A stretch of DNA of 32,434 nucleotides from an uncultured Lachnospira sp. (GTDB lineage: Bacteria > Bacillota > Clostridia > Lachnospirales > Lachnospiraceae), in NCBI GenBank assembly GCA_947628875.1, contig CANRBP010000005.1:1-32434 (forward strand), in the 5' to 3' direction. Made by a program: the position numbers and the translations under genes. The notes under the pieces are model-generated. The model ran no database searches, was not told the DNA's origin, and was given only the letters and a program-made list of their open reading frames with translations. Of the stretch, positions 25,091-32,434 are shown piece after piece; the first letter of the stretch is position 1; the number at the start of each line of letters is the position of its first letter.

Positions 25091-25143
25091 TTAGTTTAGC
25101 GTTTAGTTTAACTATAGTATAACATTAGTTTAACGATAGTTTA
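25091..25143. repeat. Helically spaced TAGTTTA repeats around a possible mutS promoter
   Basis: Four copies of TAGTTTA start at 25092, 25104, 25126 and 25137, that is 12, 22 and 11 bases apart. The two central copies are the longer TTAGTTTAAC (25103-25112 and 25125-25134). Between them the minus strand reads TGTTATACT (25124-25116), an extended -10-like box without a good -35. The array runs over the last codons and stop of miaB. It could be an operator set for a regulator of mutS-mutL or a simple AT-rich repeat. Confidence 0.6.
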
Positions 25144-26582
25144 GTGCGCCCCATGTAATAAAATCCCCTGCATTCCTCAAGATATACCGGTATGATCTGC
25201 CCGATCGCTGATTCATCGGCCGGAAAATGAACAAGCATATTATTTGTCATTCTTCCTGTAACAAGTCCAGGCGAATGCTCGTCCTTACATTCAACAAGCA
25301 CTTTCTGTACAGTCTTTTCATACCGGCGGCTGACCTCATGGGATATTTCATTGATTACGGCGAGCAGCCTGTCAAAACGCTGGTGCACGATATCATCTGG
25401 CACCTGCTCCGTGCTTGCTGCTGCCGGCGTACCGGTACGCCTGGAATAAATAAAGGTATATGCGCTGTCGTATTTTGCTTTTCTTACTACATCAAGCGTA
25501 TCCTCAAAATCTTCCTCTGACTCTCCCGGAAAGCCAACAATAATATCAGTTGTAAGCGACACATCAGGTATCTTTTCGCGTATCCTGCTTACCAGGTCAA
25601 GATAGTGTTCCTTTGTATATTTACGGTTCATGCATTTGAGAAGCCTGCTGCTTCCGGACTGCAGCGGCAGGTGGATATGATTGCATATTTTTTCAGAAGA
25701 TGCCATCACATCAATAAGCTCGTCCGACAGATCCTTAGGATGCGGCGTCATGAATCTGATGCGTTCAAGCCCGTCAATCTGCTCAATATTGCGCAAAAGC
25801 TGTGCAAAGCTTACCGGATTTTCAAGATTTTTTCCGTAAGAATTAACATTCTGCCCCAGCAGCATGACTTCCAGTACGCCGTCCGCAACAAGCCGCCTTA
25901 TCTCGCACTCTATCTCATCAGGCGTCCGGCTCCGCTCACGGCCGCGCACATACGGAACAATGCAGTAGCTGCAGAAATTATTGCATCCGTACATGATATT
26001 GACGCCTGATTTAAACGGATATTTCCGCTGTGAGGGGAGATCCTCTACGATATCGCCGGATTCCCGCCAGATATTTATAACCTGGTCTTTCGTCTGCCAG
26101 TATGTATCAAGAAGTTCCGCAAGCATGAAAATATTGAAAGTACCCAGGATAATATCAACAAAACGATATGAGGATTGGATTTTTTTCACTACTTCCTGCT
26201 CCTGCATCATGCATCCGCATAACGCAATGACCATATGGGGATTTTTCTGCTTCAAGCGGCCTAACTCGCCAAGCCTGCCATAAACGCGCAGGTTCGCATT
26301 TTCGCGGACAGTGCATGTGTTATACAGCACAAAATCCGCGTCCTGAGAGTCAGCCGGGATATAACCTATTTTTTGCAGTATGCCGAGCAGCTTTTCGGAA
26401 TCCCTGGCGTTCATCTGGCATCCGAAAGTCTGTATAAAACAGGTGAGCGGCCGTCCAAGATCCTCCTGCATCTTCATTACTGACTGCCTGCATTTTTCGA
26501 TAAAGAAGTATTGCCTGGCAGGCTCCTCCATCGGCGGCTCTGCATTGATGTCTGTTTTGTTTAAATCAATTTCACTATACAT
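25125..26582 (-). CDS. miaB: tRNA-2-methylthio-N6-dimethylallyladenosine synthase
   Basis: A 485-residue radical-SAM methylthiotransferase that adds the 2-methylthio group to i6A37 in tRNA. The N-terminal cluster cysteines are visible (TFGCQMN Cys55, NTCTVRE Cys90, CGCMMQ Cys124). The radical SAM CxxxCxxC is YGCNNFCSYC (Cys200, 204, 207). HIHLPLQSGS, TTDIIVGFPGE and a C-terminal TRAM domain with the GRMTNNMLVHF segment complete the protein. About 45 residues (DLNKTDINAEPPMEEPARQY) precede the methylthiotransferase domain, as is usual in Lachnospiraceae. The ATG at 26582 has only a distant AAGGA (about 15 bases away). A longer frame from a TTG would begin inside the terminator hairpin and was rejected. 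Confidence 0.95.
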   Translation of the reverse strand: MYSEIDLNKTDINAEPPMEEPARQYFFIEKCRQSVMKMQEDLGRPLTCFIQTFGCQMNARDSEKLLGILQKIGYIPADSQDADFVLYNTCTVRENANLRVYGRLGELGRLKQKNPHMVIALCGCMMQEQEVVKKIQSSYRFVDIILGTFNIFMLAELLDTYWQTKDQVINIWRESGDIVEDLPSQRKYPFKSGVNIMYGCNNFCSYCIVPYVRGRERSRTPDEIECEIRRLVADGVLEVMLLGQNVNSYGKNLENPVSFAQLLRNIEQIDGLERIRFMTPHPKDLSDELIDVMASSEKICNHIHLPLQSGSSRLLKCMNRKYTKEHYLDLVSRIREKIPDVSLTTDIIVGFPGESEEDFEDTLDVVRKAKYDSAYTFIYSRRTGTPAAASTEQVPDDIVHQRFDRLLAVINEISHEVSRRYEKTVQKVLVECKDEHSPGLVTGRMTNNMLVHFPADESAIGQIIPVYLEECRGFYYMGRTKLSLN

Positions 26583-26640
26583 TCGGTTTTGACTTATTTT
26601 CCTTTCTGACTGATATTCAAAATAAGCGTCTTTTGGACTT

Positions 26641-26682
26641 AAAAGCTGCTGCAAAACGCCATATGGTGTATTTTGCAGCAGC
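26641..26682 (-). terminator. Intrinsic terminator after the PAS-GGDEF-EAL gene
   Basis: A perfect 12-pair stem (arms 26671-26682 and 26645-26656, GCTGCTGCAAAA type) with a 14-base loop is followed on the minus strand by TTTTAAG. It lies about 25 bases past the stop codon and ends the upstream transcript before miaB. The opening GGCTGCTGCA is shared with the sepF terminator. Confidence 0.72.
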
Positions 26683-26706
26683 CATCTTGGATATACATGT
26701 CCGTGA

Positions 26707-28386
26707 TCAACGGTTCAGTATAAAAGTTTTCTCAAACGCTTCAGCGTTCATCGGCTTTCCGTAATAATAACCCTGTATGCAGTCAGGAGAGAGCGTCATC
26801 ACTTTGTCAAGCTCCGCCTGAGTTTCCACGCCTTCCACGCATATTTTTATGCCAAGGCTGTGCGCCATCTCAATGACATATTTTACAAGGATATAATTAT
26901 CATTTATCTCGTCAATGTTGTGGATAAACAGCCTGTCTATCTTAATAATGCTGAACGTCATATCTCGTATATATTTCAGGTTTGAGTAGCCTGTTCCAAA
27001 ATCGTCAATGGCAAGATCAAAACTCTGCCTGTTAAATGAATCAAGCACGCTTCTTACTGCATTATTGCTCTCGAGCTCGCCGCTCTCCGTCGCCTCAAAA
27101 ACGAGGTGGCAGTGATCCAGTCCGTGGTAATCCACGCATTCCAGCACATCTTTTAAAATATCGCTCTTTATGATCTGCACAAATGATAAATTAATGTTCA
27201 TCACATAATCCGGAACTGCTTCCACCCATTTTTTGCACTGTGAGACTGCCTGATCAATTATCCATCTTCCAAGCGGTATTATAAGCGAACTTTCCTCAAG
27301 CAGCGGCACAAACTCCACAGGCGACATAAAGCCGTACTTTGGGCTTGTCCAGCGTATCAGCGCCTCAGAACCGTGCAGCGTGTTATCCGCCGTATTTATC
27401 ACAGGCTGATAGTACAGCTCAAAGCCTTCAAAATTATTGGTTATGCTGCGCCTTAAACTTTCCTGTATATCAAGCTTGCGGATATAATTCTGGTAAACTT
27501 CCTCCGAGTATGCGGCAAATGTATTTTTTCCGCCAAGCTTTGCGCAGTGCAGCGCAAAACGCGCGTTATGCAGCACGGACTCAAGCGGATCCGTCTCGGT
27601 GTCAAATTCGCAGGCGCCTCCGGATATAGTGTAAAACAGCTGATATCCCTTCTGCTCTATATTTTTATCTACGTTGACGCGTATATTTTTATATAAGAGC
27701 TTGGCATCCTGAATGAAAGGCATCTTGCCGCCTGCGCAGAATATCGCAAATTCATCGCCGCGGAAACGGTAAATATGCTTGATATCCGCTATATTTTCTT
27801 TAATGCATGAAGCTATATCCGATAATACTTTATCGCCCATCTGCGTTCCATATTTTTCATTGATTTCTTTAAAATTGTCTGCGCCGATTAACAGTATAAA
27901 CCCCTGCGCACGCCCCTGCTGCTGGAGTTTCTTGTATTCCTGCGCCAGAACTACTTCGCTGTAAAGGCTTGTTATATTATCATATTTGTTTTTCTTGCCC
28001 AGTTCCGCTATGCTGCCAACCAAAAACAGGCACTTCTGATCCTTGTCATAAATGGTCTTGCCTTTGCAGCGGATCCATACCGGTTTCCCGTTTTTATTTA
28101 TCCACCGGTATTCCATGTTGTGTTCCGATATTTCTCTTTTTTTAAGACGGGACATATCCTCCTGCAATGCCGGCAGATCCTGATTGTAGATCACTTTTGA
28201 CAGGACATCTGAAGCATCGCTGAACATGTTTGTTTCCAGTGCAAACGCATTGACTGCCTGGCGGCTGATAGTGTAATAATCATTAGTCAGGTCGTATATA
28301 TACATATATTCATCTGTACAGTCGTCAATCACATTCAGGAGGTCTTCACATTTCATTACGCTTGATACTTTTTTATTTTTCCACAT
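26707..28386 (-). CDS. PAS-GGDEF-EAL protein, probable cyclic-di-GMP phosphodiesterase
   Basis: A 559-residue cytoplasmic protein with no membrane segment. A PAS-like sensor (about 15-130, EYRWINKNGKPVWIRCKGK), a GGDEF domain (about 135-295) and an EAL domain (about 305-555) follow in order. The GGDEF signature reads RGDEF (209-213), so cyclase activity is uncertain and the domain may only bind GTP. The EAL active site looks complete: SEALIRW (341-343), MNINLS, FEATES, AIDDFGTGYS, IKIDR, EGVET and QGYYYGKP. The best reading is a GTP- or PAS-controlled phosphodiesterase for cyclic di-GMP. I use the ATG at 28386 with AGGGAG eight bases upstream; a GTG at 28395 abuts that site. It sits 28 bases after proA and has a terminator behind it. 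Confidence 0.92.
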   Translation of the reverse strand: MWKNKKVSSVMKCEDLLNVIDDCTDEYMYIYDLTNDYYTISRQAVNAFALETNMFSDASDVLSKVIYNQDLPALQEDMSRLKKREISEHNMEYRWINKNGKPVWIRCKGKTIYDKDQKCLFLVGSIAELGKKNKYDNITSLYSEVVLAQEYKKLQQQGRAQGFILLIGADNFKEINEKYGTQMGDKVLSDIASCIKENIADIKHIYRFRGDEFAIFCAGGKMPFIQDAKLLYKNIRVNVDKNIEQKGYQLFYTISGGACEFDTETDPLESVLHNARFALHCAKLGGKNTFAAYSEEVYQNYIRKLDIQESLRRSITNNFEGFELYYQPVINTADNTLHGSEALIRWTSPKYGFMSPVEFVPLLEESSLIIPLGRWIIDQAVSQCKKWVEAVPDYVMNINLSFVQIIKSDILKDVLECVDYHGLDHCHLVFEATESGELESNNAVRSVLDSFNRQSFDLAIDDFGTGYSNLKYIRDMTFSIIKIDRLFIHNIDEINDNYILVKYVIEMAHSLGIKICVEGVETQAELDKVMTLSPDCIQGYYYGKPMNAEAFEKTFILNR

Positions 28387-28414
28387 TCCCAACACTCCCT
28401 ATTCCTGATTCATT

Positions 28415-29662
28415 TCATTGCCGGATCTGCCCGTTTCCCAGAATAATATACTTTCCTGTCGTCAGCGCATCAAGTCCCATAGGACCGCGCGCATGAATCT
28501 TCTGCGTGCTGATGCCGATCTCCGCTCCGAAGCCAAACTCAAAACCGTCCGTAAAACGCGTAGAGGCATTGACGTAAACTGCTGCCGCATCGATCTCGTC
28601 CAGGAACTTCTGAGCATGGCTGTAATTTTCCGTTATAATGGCCTCAGAATGGCCTGTATTGTACGTATTTATATGTTCAATAGCTTCTTCTATGCTGTCC
28701 ACGGTCTTTAGTGAAATGATGTAGTCCAGATATTCTTTGCCCCAGTCATCTTCGGACGCAGCTGTAATGCGGCTGTCCAGGCTGCATGCCCTCGCATCGC
28801 CCCGGATCTCGACATTTTTTTTGGCGAGGCAGTCTGTCAGCATGGGGATAAAAGATTCTGCAGCCGCTGAATGAACTACAAGCGATTCGCAGGCGTTGCA
28901 GACGCCTATCCGTTGGGTTTTTGCATTGTCAATTATCGCGCACGCCATATCAAGATCTGCAAATTCATCTACATAAATATGGCAGTTTCCGGTTCCTGTC
29001 TCAATAACCGGGACAGTGCTGTTTTGCACGACATTCTGTATAAGCCCGGCGCCGCCCCTTGGGATAATGACATCTACGTATGCATTCATGCGCATCAGTT
29101 CATTGACATATTTCCTATCCGTGTCGGTTATCAGCTGTATGGCATCAGGATCGAGGCCTGAGCCTGCCAGGCTTTCAGTGATGATCTCCACCAGAGCTCT
29201 GTTTGAGTTTATCGCATCGCTGCCGCCTCGCAGTATGACAGCATTGCCTGACTTAAAGGTAAGTCCGAAAGCATCAGCAGTCACATTCGGCCTGGACTCA
29301 TATATCATTGCAACAACGCCGAGCGGCACTTTCTTATAACCTATCCTGAGTCCGTTCGGACGTACCTTCACGCCTGTGATTTCACCGATCGGATCCGGCA
29401 GGCTGACAAGCTGCATAAGTCCCTGCGCCATTCCCTGTATGCGCGCATCTGTCAATGTCAGACGGTCTACAAGCGCCGGCTGCATATTGTTTTTAACAGC
29501 TTCATCAATATCTATCCGGTTTGCCGCCATGATTTTTTCCGACTGCGCCGCAATAGCCTCGGCCGCTGCACGCAGCGCCTCATTTTTTCTGGTAATATCC
29601 AGCTTTGCCATAAGCCTGGCAGCTTTTTGGGCACGTTTTCCTATGCATTCAAGTGATTCCAT
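28415..29662 (-). CDS. proA: Glutamate-5-semialdehyde dehydrogenase (gamma-glutamyl phosphate reductase)
   Basis: A 415-residue NADPH-dependent enzyme that reduces gamma-glutamyl phosphate in proline synthesis. The aldehyde dehydrogenase fold is complete. Visible motifs are PLGVVAMIYESRPNVTADA, KSGNAVILRGGSDA, PRGGAGLIQ, ETGTGNCHIYVDEFAD and the catalytic Cys255 in RIGVCNACESL. FGAEIGISTQKIHARGPMGLDALTT closes it. GGAGG is four bases before the ATG. The start overlaps the end of the cyclo-ligase gene by 22 bases, so translation is probably coupled. Its partner proB lies two genes upstream rather than adjacent. Confidence 0.96.
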   Translation of the reverse strand: MESLECIGKRAQKAARLMAKLDITRKNEALRAAAEAIAAQSEKIMAANRIDIDEAVKNNMQPALVDRLTLTDARIQGMAQGLMQLVSLPDPIGEITGVKVRPNGLRIGYKKVPLGVVAMIYESRPNVTADAFGLTFKSGNAVILRGGSDAINSNRALVEIITESLAGSGLDPDAIQLITDTDRKYVNELMRMNAYVDVIIPRGGAGLIQNVVQNSTVPVIETGTGNCHIYVDEFADLDMACAIIDNAKTQRIGVCNACESLVVHSAAAESFIPMLTDCLAKKNVEIRGDARACSLDSRITAASEDDWGKEYLDYIISLKTVDSIEEAIEHINTYNTGHSEAIITENYSHAQKFLDEIDAAAVYVNASTRFTDGFEFGFGAEIGISTQKIHARGPMGLDALTTGKYIILGNGQIRQ

Positions 29663-30225
29663 GTTTCCTCCGTTCTGCAGATATCCTGCGTCTCCGTGAT
29701 GATGCGATCCGGTTTCCGGTCATGCGGTTCTGCCGCTATTGATTCCACGAGCTGGAAATCAAAACAGAGCGCTATTTTATAAAATTCCGTATGCGCGTTC
29801 AGGTAGCGGTCATAAAAACCTCCGCCATAGCCTGCCCTGTTGCACTGCCTGTCAAAAGCCAGTCCTGGCATAATCATCAGTCCGCCCTTTTCTTCCCACT
29901 CCGGCCGGAAATGATTGCACGGCTCTGGGATATTTTTTGTTCCCGGCACAAGCATGTCCAACGAGCTTATCTCGTGGAAGTGCATGTCAAGGCCGTAAAC
30001 CTTGGGAACAAGCACCGTCCGGCCTTGCGCAAGGCAGTCAGCGATCAATTCCCTGGTATCAAGCTCCCGGTTGCAGCTGACATAAACAAATATGCGCTCT
30101 GCTTCCTGAAATCTGTCCAATTCTTTCAGCCTGCAGATAGCCGCCCGGCTCCTGCTCCTTATGTCCTCGTCTGTATGCTTTTTTTTTTCAGTCCTGCCCC
30201 ACTGCCTGGCCTCTTCCTTCGTCAT
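29641..30225 (-). CDS. 5-formyltetrahydrofolate cyclo-ligase
   Basis: A 194-residue ATP-dependent enzyme that turns 5-formyl-THF into 5,10-methenyl-THF (also known as ygfA or MTHFS). The N-terminal basic ATP-site segment, IFVYVSCNRELDTRELIADC, TVLVPKVYG, LMIMPGLAFDRQCNRAGYGGGFYDRYL (glycine-rich motif at 132-139) and PHDRKPDRIITE follow the family. AAGGA lies eight bases before the ATG. It sits between an unrecognised gene (30 bases) and proA (22-base overlap). Folate and proline genes have no known direct link, so the grouping is probably an operon of convenience. Confidence 0.93.
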   Translation of the reverse strand: MTKEEARQWGRTEKKKHTDEDIRSRSRAAICRLKELDRFQEAERIFVYVSCNRELDTRELIADCLAQGRTVLVPKVYGLDMHFHEISSLDMLVPGTKNIPEPCNHFRPEWEEKGGLMIMPGLAFDRQCNRAGYGGGFYDRYLNAHTEFYKIALCFDFQLVESIAAEPHDRKPDRIITETQDICRTEETWNHLNA

Positions 30226-30255
30226 CTGGCAGTTCCTTTCATTGATTTCTTAATA

Positions 30256-31395
30256 TTATGCCTTATTTCCCTTGCTGTTCGTAAATATCAGCAGTTCGTC
30301 AAAATGTGCAAGGCAATCCTCAAGCCTGCCTCGCGTCTTAAAAATAGCATGATGCATATCCGGAAAACGGAATACTTCTATATAGTCGTTTTCTGCCTGC
30401 ATAAAAAACATTTTCCGTACATGGCGCTGGGTAACAATAACATTGTCCGAAACATAACGCACCTTTACGTCATTTCTCAGCTTTATCTCGGTTTTCTGCG
30501 TATTCAGGTTGATAAAGCGAGTACCCTTCTCGGATTCCCGGCAGATGTACGGCACATTGTCGATCAGATAAATCCTGCTCAGATCCTCTAATCCGCCGCT
30601 GCTGTTGAGGCGGACTTTTTTAATCTTGTTCTCAACGTCATAAAGTATAACATCTTCGCTGCCGGAAGCTAAATCCTTTTTTTTATAAATCAGGCTGCCG
30701 CCGCAGCGTATTAAAATGGGCAGCACTGTCTGCCCATCGCTCTGGTCAAGTATGTCGATATAGACATTTTCAAGTCCAAGCACCAGATCCGAAACAAACT
30801 GATTTACATTGACAATGCCGATCATTTCATTGCTTATCTTAATAGCGCACTGATTGCCATCAAGTGCAATGATCCTGTCGATTCCCTTTTCTGTCAGCAG
30901 CGGATTGTATACATCCATGCTTTTTTTATTTTTTACATCATACAGCAGAAGCTCGAAATGCTGAGTTTCATCTTCAGCACTGCCGTATACAGTTTCAAAA
31001 AGGCAGTACATTCCATCAAATACAAAAACTTTCAGGAAAACCTGCTGTTTCAGCTGTTCCAGGCTTATCTTGCCTGTAAATAATACCTCCGGTTCTCCGT
31101 CAGCAGTGTTGTACCAGTAGTAATCCACTGCAAGCTCCTGTGCGTTTATCATTCTTGCTGACGTAAATACAAAATAGTCATGCTCTTTTTCGCCATATTG
31201 TATATCTGCAAGATTGAATTTTGGAATCTCCGGCAGTATCTCATACCGCTCATTAGTGGCAGGACTGAACATAAAAATTCTTTTCGCCTGAAAGCGGTCC
31301 AACTGCCGGGTATCATCAATCATCTGAAGAAGGAGCGCCCTGTTAAGCGGACTGTAGCTCCCTGCTTCAAAATTCTTGATTAATTTGATGTCCAT
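30256..31395 (-). CDS. Hypothetical protein, 379 residues, in the proline operon
   Basis: I do not recognise this family. It has no signal peptide or membrane segment. The first 40 residues are helical (MDIKLIKNFEAGSYSPLNRALL); the rest is rich in short beta strands with repeated aromatic and acidic turns (FVFTSARMIN, LLYDVKNKK, VILYDVENKI, RFINLNTQKTEI). That pattern could be a beta-propeller-like fold, but I cannot show blades. GGAGG five bases before the ATG at 31395 makes the start secure. It lies 27 bases after proB and 30 bases before the cyclo-ligase, so it is cotranscribed with proline synthesis. No catalytic motif is visible. Confidence 0.82.
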   Translation of the reverse strand: MDIKLIKNFEAGSYSPLNRALLLQMIDDTRQLDRFQAKRIFMFSPATNERYEILPEIPKFNLADIQYGEKEHDYFVFTSARMINAQELAVDYYWYNTADGEPEVLFTGKISLEQLKQQVFLKVFVFDGMYCLFETVYGSAEDETQHFELLLYDVKNKKSMDVYNPLLTEKGIDRIIALDGNQCAIKISNEMIGIVNVNQFVSDLVLGLENVYIDILDQSDGQTVLPILIRCGGSLIYKKKDLASGSEDVILYDVENKIKKVRLNSSGGLEDLSRIYLIDNVPYICRESEKGTRFINLNTQKTEIKLRNDVKVRYVSDNVIVTQRHVRKMFFMQAENDYIEVFRFPDMHHAIFKTRGRLEDCLAHFDELLIFTNSKGNKA

Positions 31396-31422
31396 TAAAA
31401 CCTCCAACACATGTTTTGTAAT

Positions 31423-32271
31423 TTAAATCAGTTCCAGCAGATCAAACGACTGATCCTGATGCCTTAAAAACAGTGTCCCTACTTCTTCCCCATTCATAAT
31501 TGCCTGAATATTATCGAGCTTATTTCCATTCGTGATCACCATATCCACCCCAGAATTGTTAGCGATCTTCGCTGCGATAATCTTGGCTGCCATGCCGCCT
31601 GTGCCGACTCCGCTGCCTGATGATTCCTTCCCCATATGAATCAGGTCATCGCTTATATGCTCGACAAGGCTGATAAACTTTGCGCCTGGATTTTTATTTG
31701 GATCGTCCGTATACATTCCGTCAATATCCGACAGCAGAACTAAAAGATCTGCCTGGATAATGGAGGCAACGATTGCAGAGAGCCTGTCATTATCGCCAAA
31801 TGTCTGCACCTGCTCGATTTCTGATGTTGAAATGGTATCATTTTCATTGACGACCGGAATCGCGCCCATCTTCATCAGTTCATTAAATGTGTTTTCGGCA
31901 TTCTTGCGGCTTTCATCGTTCAGCATGACGCTTTTTGTCAGAAGAACCTGCGCGGCGACTGTGTTGTATTCCGCAAAAATCTTCTGATATACCATCATCA
32001 GCTTAGCCTGTCCGATAGCCGCACATGCCTGCTTCTCCGGAAGTCCTTCGGGCCGCCTGTGCATTCCTATTGTGTTGCGTCCGACTGCTATGGCACCGGA
32101 CGATACAAGCACGACATCCTTTCCGGAATTTTTCATATCCACCAGGATACGCACAAGCTTTTCAATCTTCAATAAATTCAGCCTGTCCGTCTCCGGGTGC
32201 ATAAGAGATGAAGATCCGATTTTTACCACAATTCTCTTTTTGGTTTTTAATGCTTCTCTTACGTTGCCCAT
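31423..32271 (-). CDS. proB: Glutamate 5-kinase
   Basis: A 282-residue amino acid kinase that phosphorylates glutamate in the first step of proline synthesis. The family motifs KIGSSSL, VLVSSGAIAVG, CAAIGQAKLM, PVVNENDTIS, FGDNDRLSA, LLSDIDGMYT and GTGGMAAKI are intact. It ends after the kinase domain and lacks the C-terminal PUA domain of E. coli ProB, a normal short form rather than a truncation. I use the ATG at 32271 with AGGAG five bases upstream; a GTG two codons earlier overlaps that site. It is the first gene after the promoter at 32340-32312 and starts the run with the 379-residue protein, the cyclo-ligase and proA. Confidence 0.96.
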   Translation of the reverse strand: MGNVREALKTKKRIVVKIGSSSLMHPETDRLNLLKIEKLVRILVDMKNSGKDVVLVSSGAIAVGRNTIGMHRRPEGLPEKQACAAIGQAKLMMVYQKIFAEYNTVAAQVLLTKSVMLNDESRKNAENTFNELMKMGAIPVVNENDTISTSEIEQVQTFGDNDRLSAIVASIIQADLLVLLSDIDGMYTDDPNKNPGAKFISLVEHISDDLIHMGKESSGSGVGTGGMAAKIIAAKIANNSGVDMVITNGNKLDNIQAIMNGEEVGTLFLRHQDQSFDLLELI

Positions 32272-32311
32272 AGCCACTCCTGAAGTAATCCAAATAAAAA
32301 TAATTTTTTAT

Positions 32312-32340
32312 ATTTTACACCATCTCGTTTAAAATGTCAC
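32312..32340 (-). promoter_or_regulatory. Promoter for the proB operon
   Basis: On the minus strand GTGACA (32340-32335), a 17-base spacer and TAAAAT (32317-32312) lie 40 bases before the proB start. The -35 overlaps the stop codon of the upstream gene. Both boxes match the housekeeping consensus at five of six positions with the ideal spacing. No operator or terminator is seen beside it. Confidence 0.55.
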
Positions 32341-32434
32341 CTGTCTTTCACAGAACTTTCAGAAATTCTCTGCGCAATCTGCTCCGCCGCCTTGATGCCG
32401 TCAACTGCGGCAGACGTGATGCCTCCTGCATATC
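32337..32434 (-). CDS. C-terminus of a FAD-dependent dehydrogenase, 5' part outside window
   Basis: The last 31 codons and TGA of a gene that enters from the right edge. The end YAGGITSAAVDGIKAAEQIA matches the FAD-binding tail of uncharacterised FAD-dependent dehydrogenases (the group whose tails read GxGAGYAGGITSAAVDGIKVAE). The rest of the protein and its start are not visible, so the substrate cannot be inferred. Its stop codon lies inside the -35 box of the proB promoter. Confidence 0.7.
   Translation of the reverse strand, partial: YAGGITSAAVDGIKAAEQIAQRISESSVKDR

Noticed and set aside
25091-25143. CRISPR-like array
   Set aside because: The units are 7 to 10 bases with irregular 11 to 22 base spacing, far too short for CRISPR repeats and spacers.
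26583-26654. Longer MiaB start giving 24 extra residues
   Set aside because: The start would be a TTG inside the terminator hairpin arm and has no ribosome binding site.
26583-26706. Possible cyclic-di-GMP riboswitch beside the GGDEF-EAL gene
   Set aside because: The spacer contains only the perfect terminator hairpin and a short AT-rich stretch; no riboswitch core elements could be recognised, and it lies downstream, not upstream, of the gene.
31423-32271. Truncated proB
   Set aside because: The missing PUA domain is a normal feature of short ProB proteins; the kinase domain is complete.

Overview
The window is a chromosomal housekeeping segment from a Gram-positive anaerobe, most likely class Clostridia, probably family Lachnospiraceae. 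This rests on protein style and gene order: mutS-mutL-miaA-ynbB; radC-mreBCD-PBP2-minCDE-rodA-mgsA; yggS-sepF; GGAGG ribosome binding sites; and coding sequence of medium GC with AT-rich spacers. No rRNA, tRNA, CRISPR array, insertion sequence or prophage is visible. All genes but one lie on the minus strand, so transcription runs from high to low coordinates. No spacer exceeds about 165 bases.

In transcription order, the right end (32434 to 26707) holds the tail of a FAD-dependent dehydrogenase and then, behind a candidate promoter, a proline-synthesis operon: proB, an unrecognised 379-residue protein, 5-formyltetrahydrofolate cyclo-ligase and proA. A PAS-GGDEF-EAL protein with its own terminator follows. 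Next (26582 to 18152) come miaB, mutS, mutL, miaA and a YnbB-type PLP lyase: tRNA modification and DNA mismatch repair.

The centre (18139 to 8166) is a cell-shape and division-site locus behind one good promoter: a DUF4321 membrane protein, radC, mreB, mreC, mreD, a long class B PBP2, minC, minD, minE, rodA and a methylglyoxal-synthase-like gene. MreB, MreC, MreD, RodA and PBP2 form the rod elongation machinery; MinC, MinD and MinE place the division site. A single plus-strand gene (DUF378) converges on this array.

The left part (7799 to 1) holds an HlyD-like anchored adaptor, yggS, sepF, a terminator, aroB, lspA, an RluD-type pseudouridine synthase, an unrecognised 182-residue protein, a cytidylate-kinase-like protein and a truncated L,D-transpeptidase-like protein.

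I did not find an obvious new multigene system. The most unusual points are two apparent pseudoenzymes that keep their folds but lose catalytic residues (the methylglyoxal-synthase-like and L,D-transpeptidase-like proteins); three dyad repeats of exact 17-base period before aroB; a 9-base-unit inverted repeat inside mutL; helically spaced repeats between miaB and mutS; a possible second in-frame start for minE; and a large insertion in PBP2.
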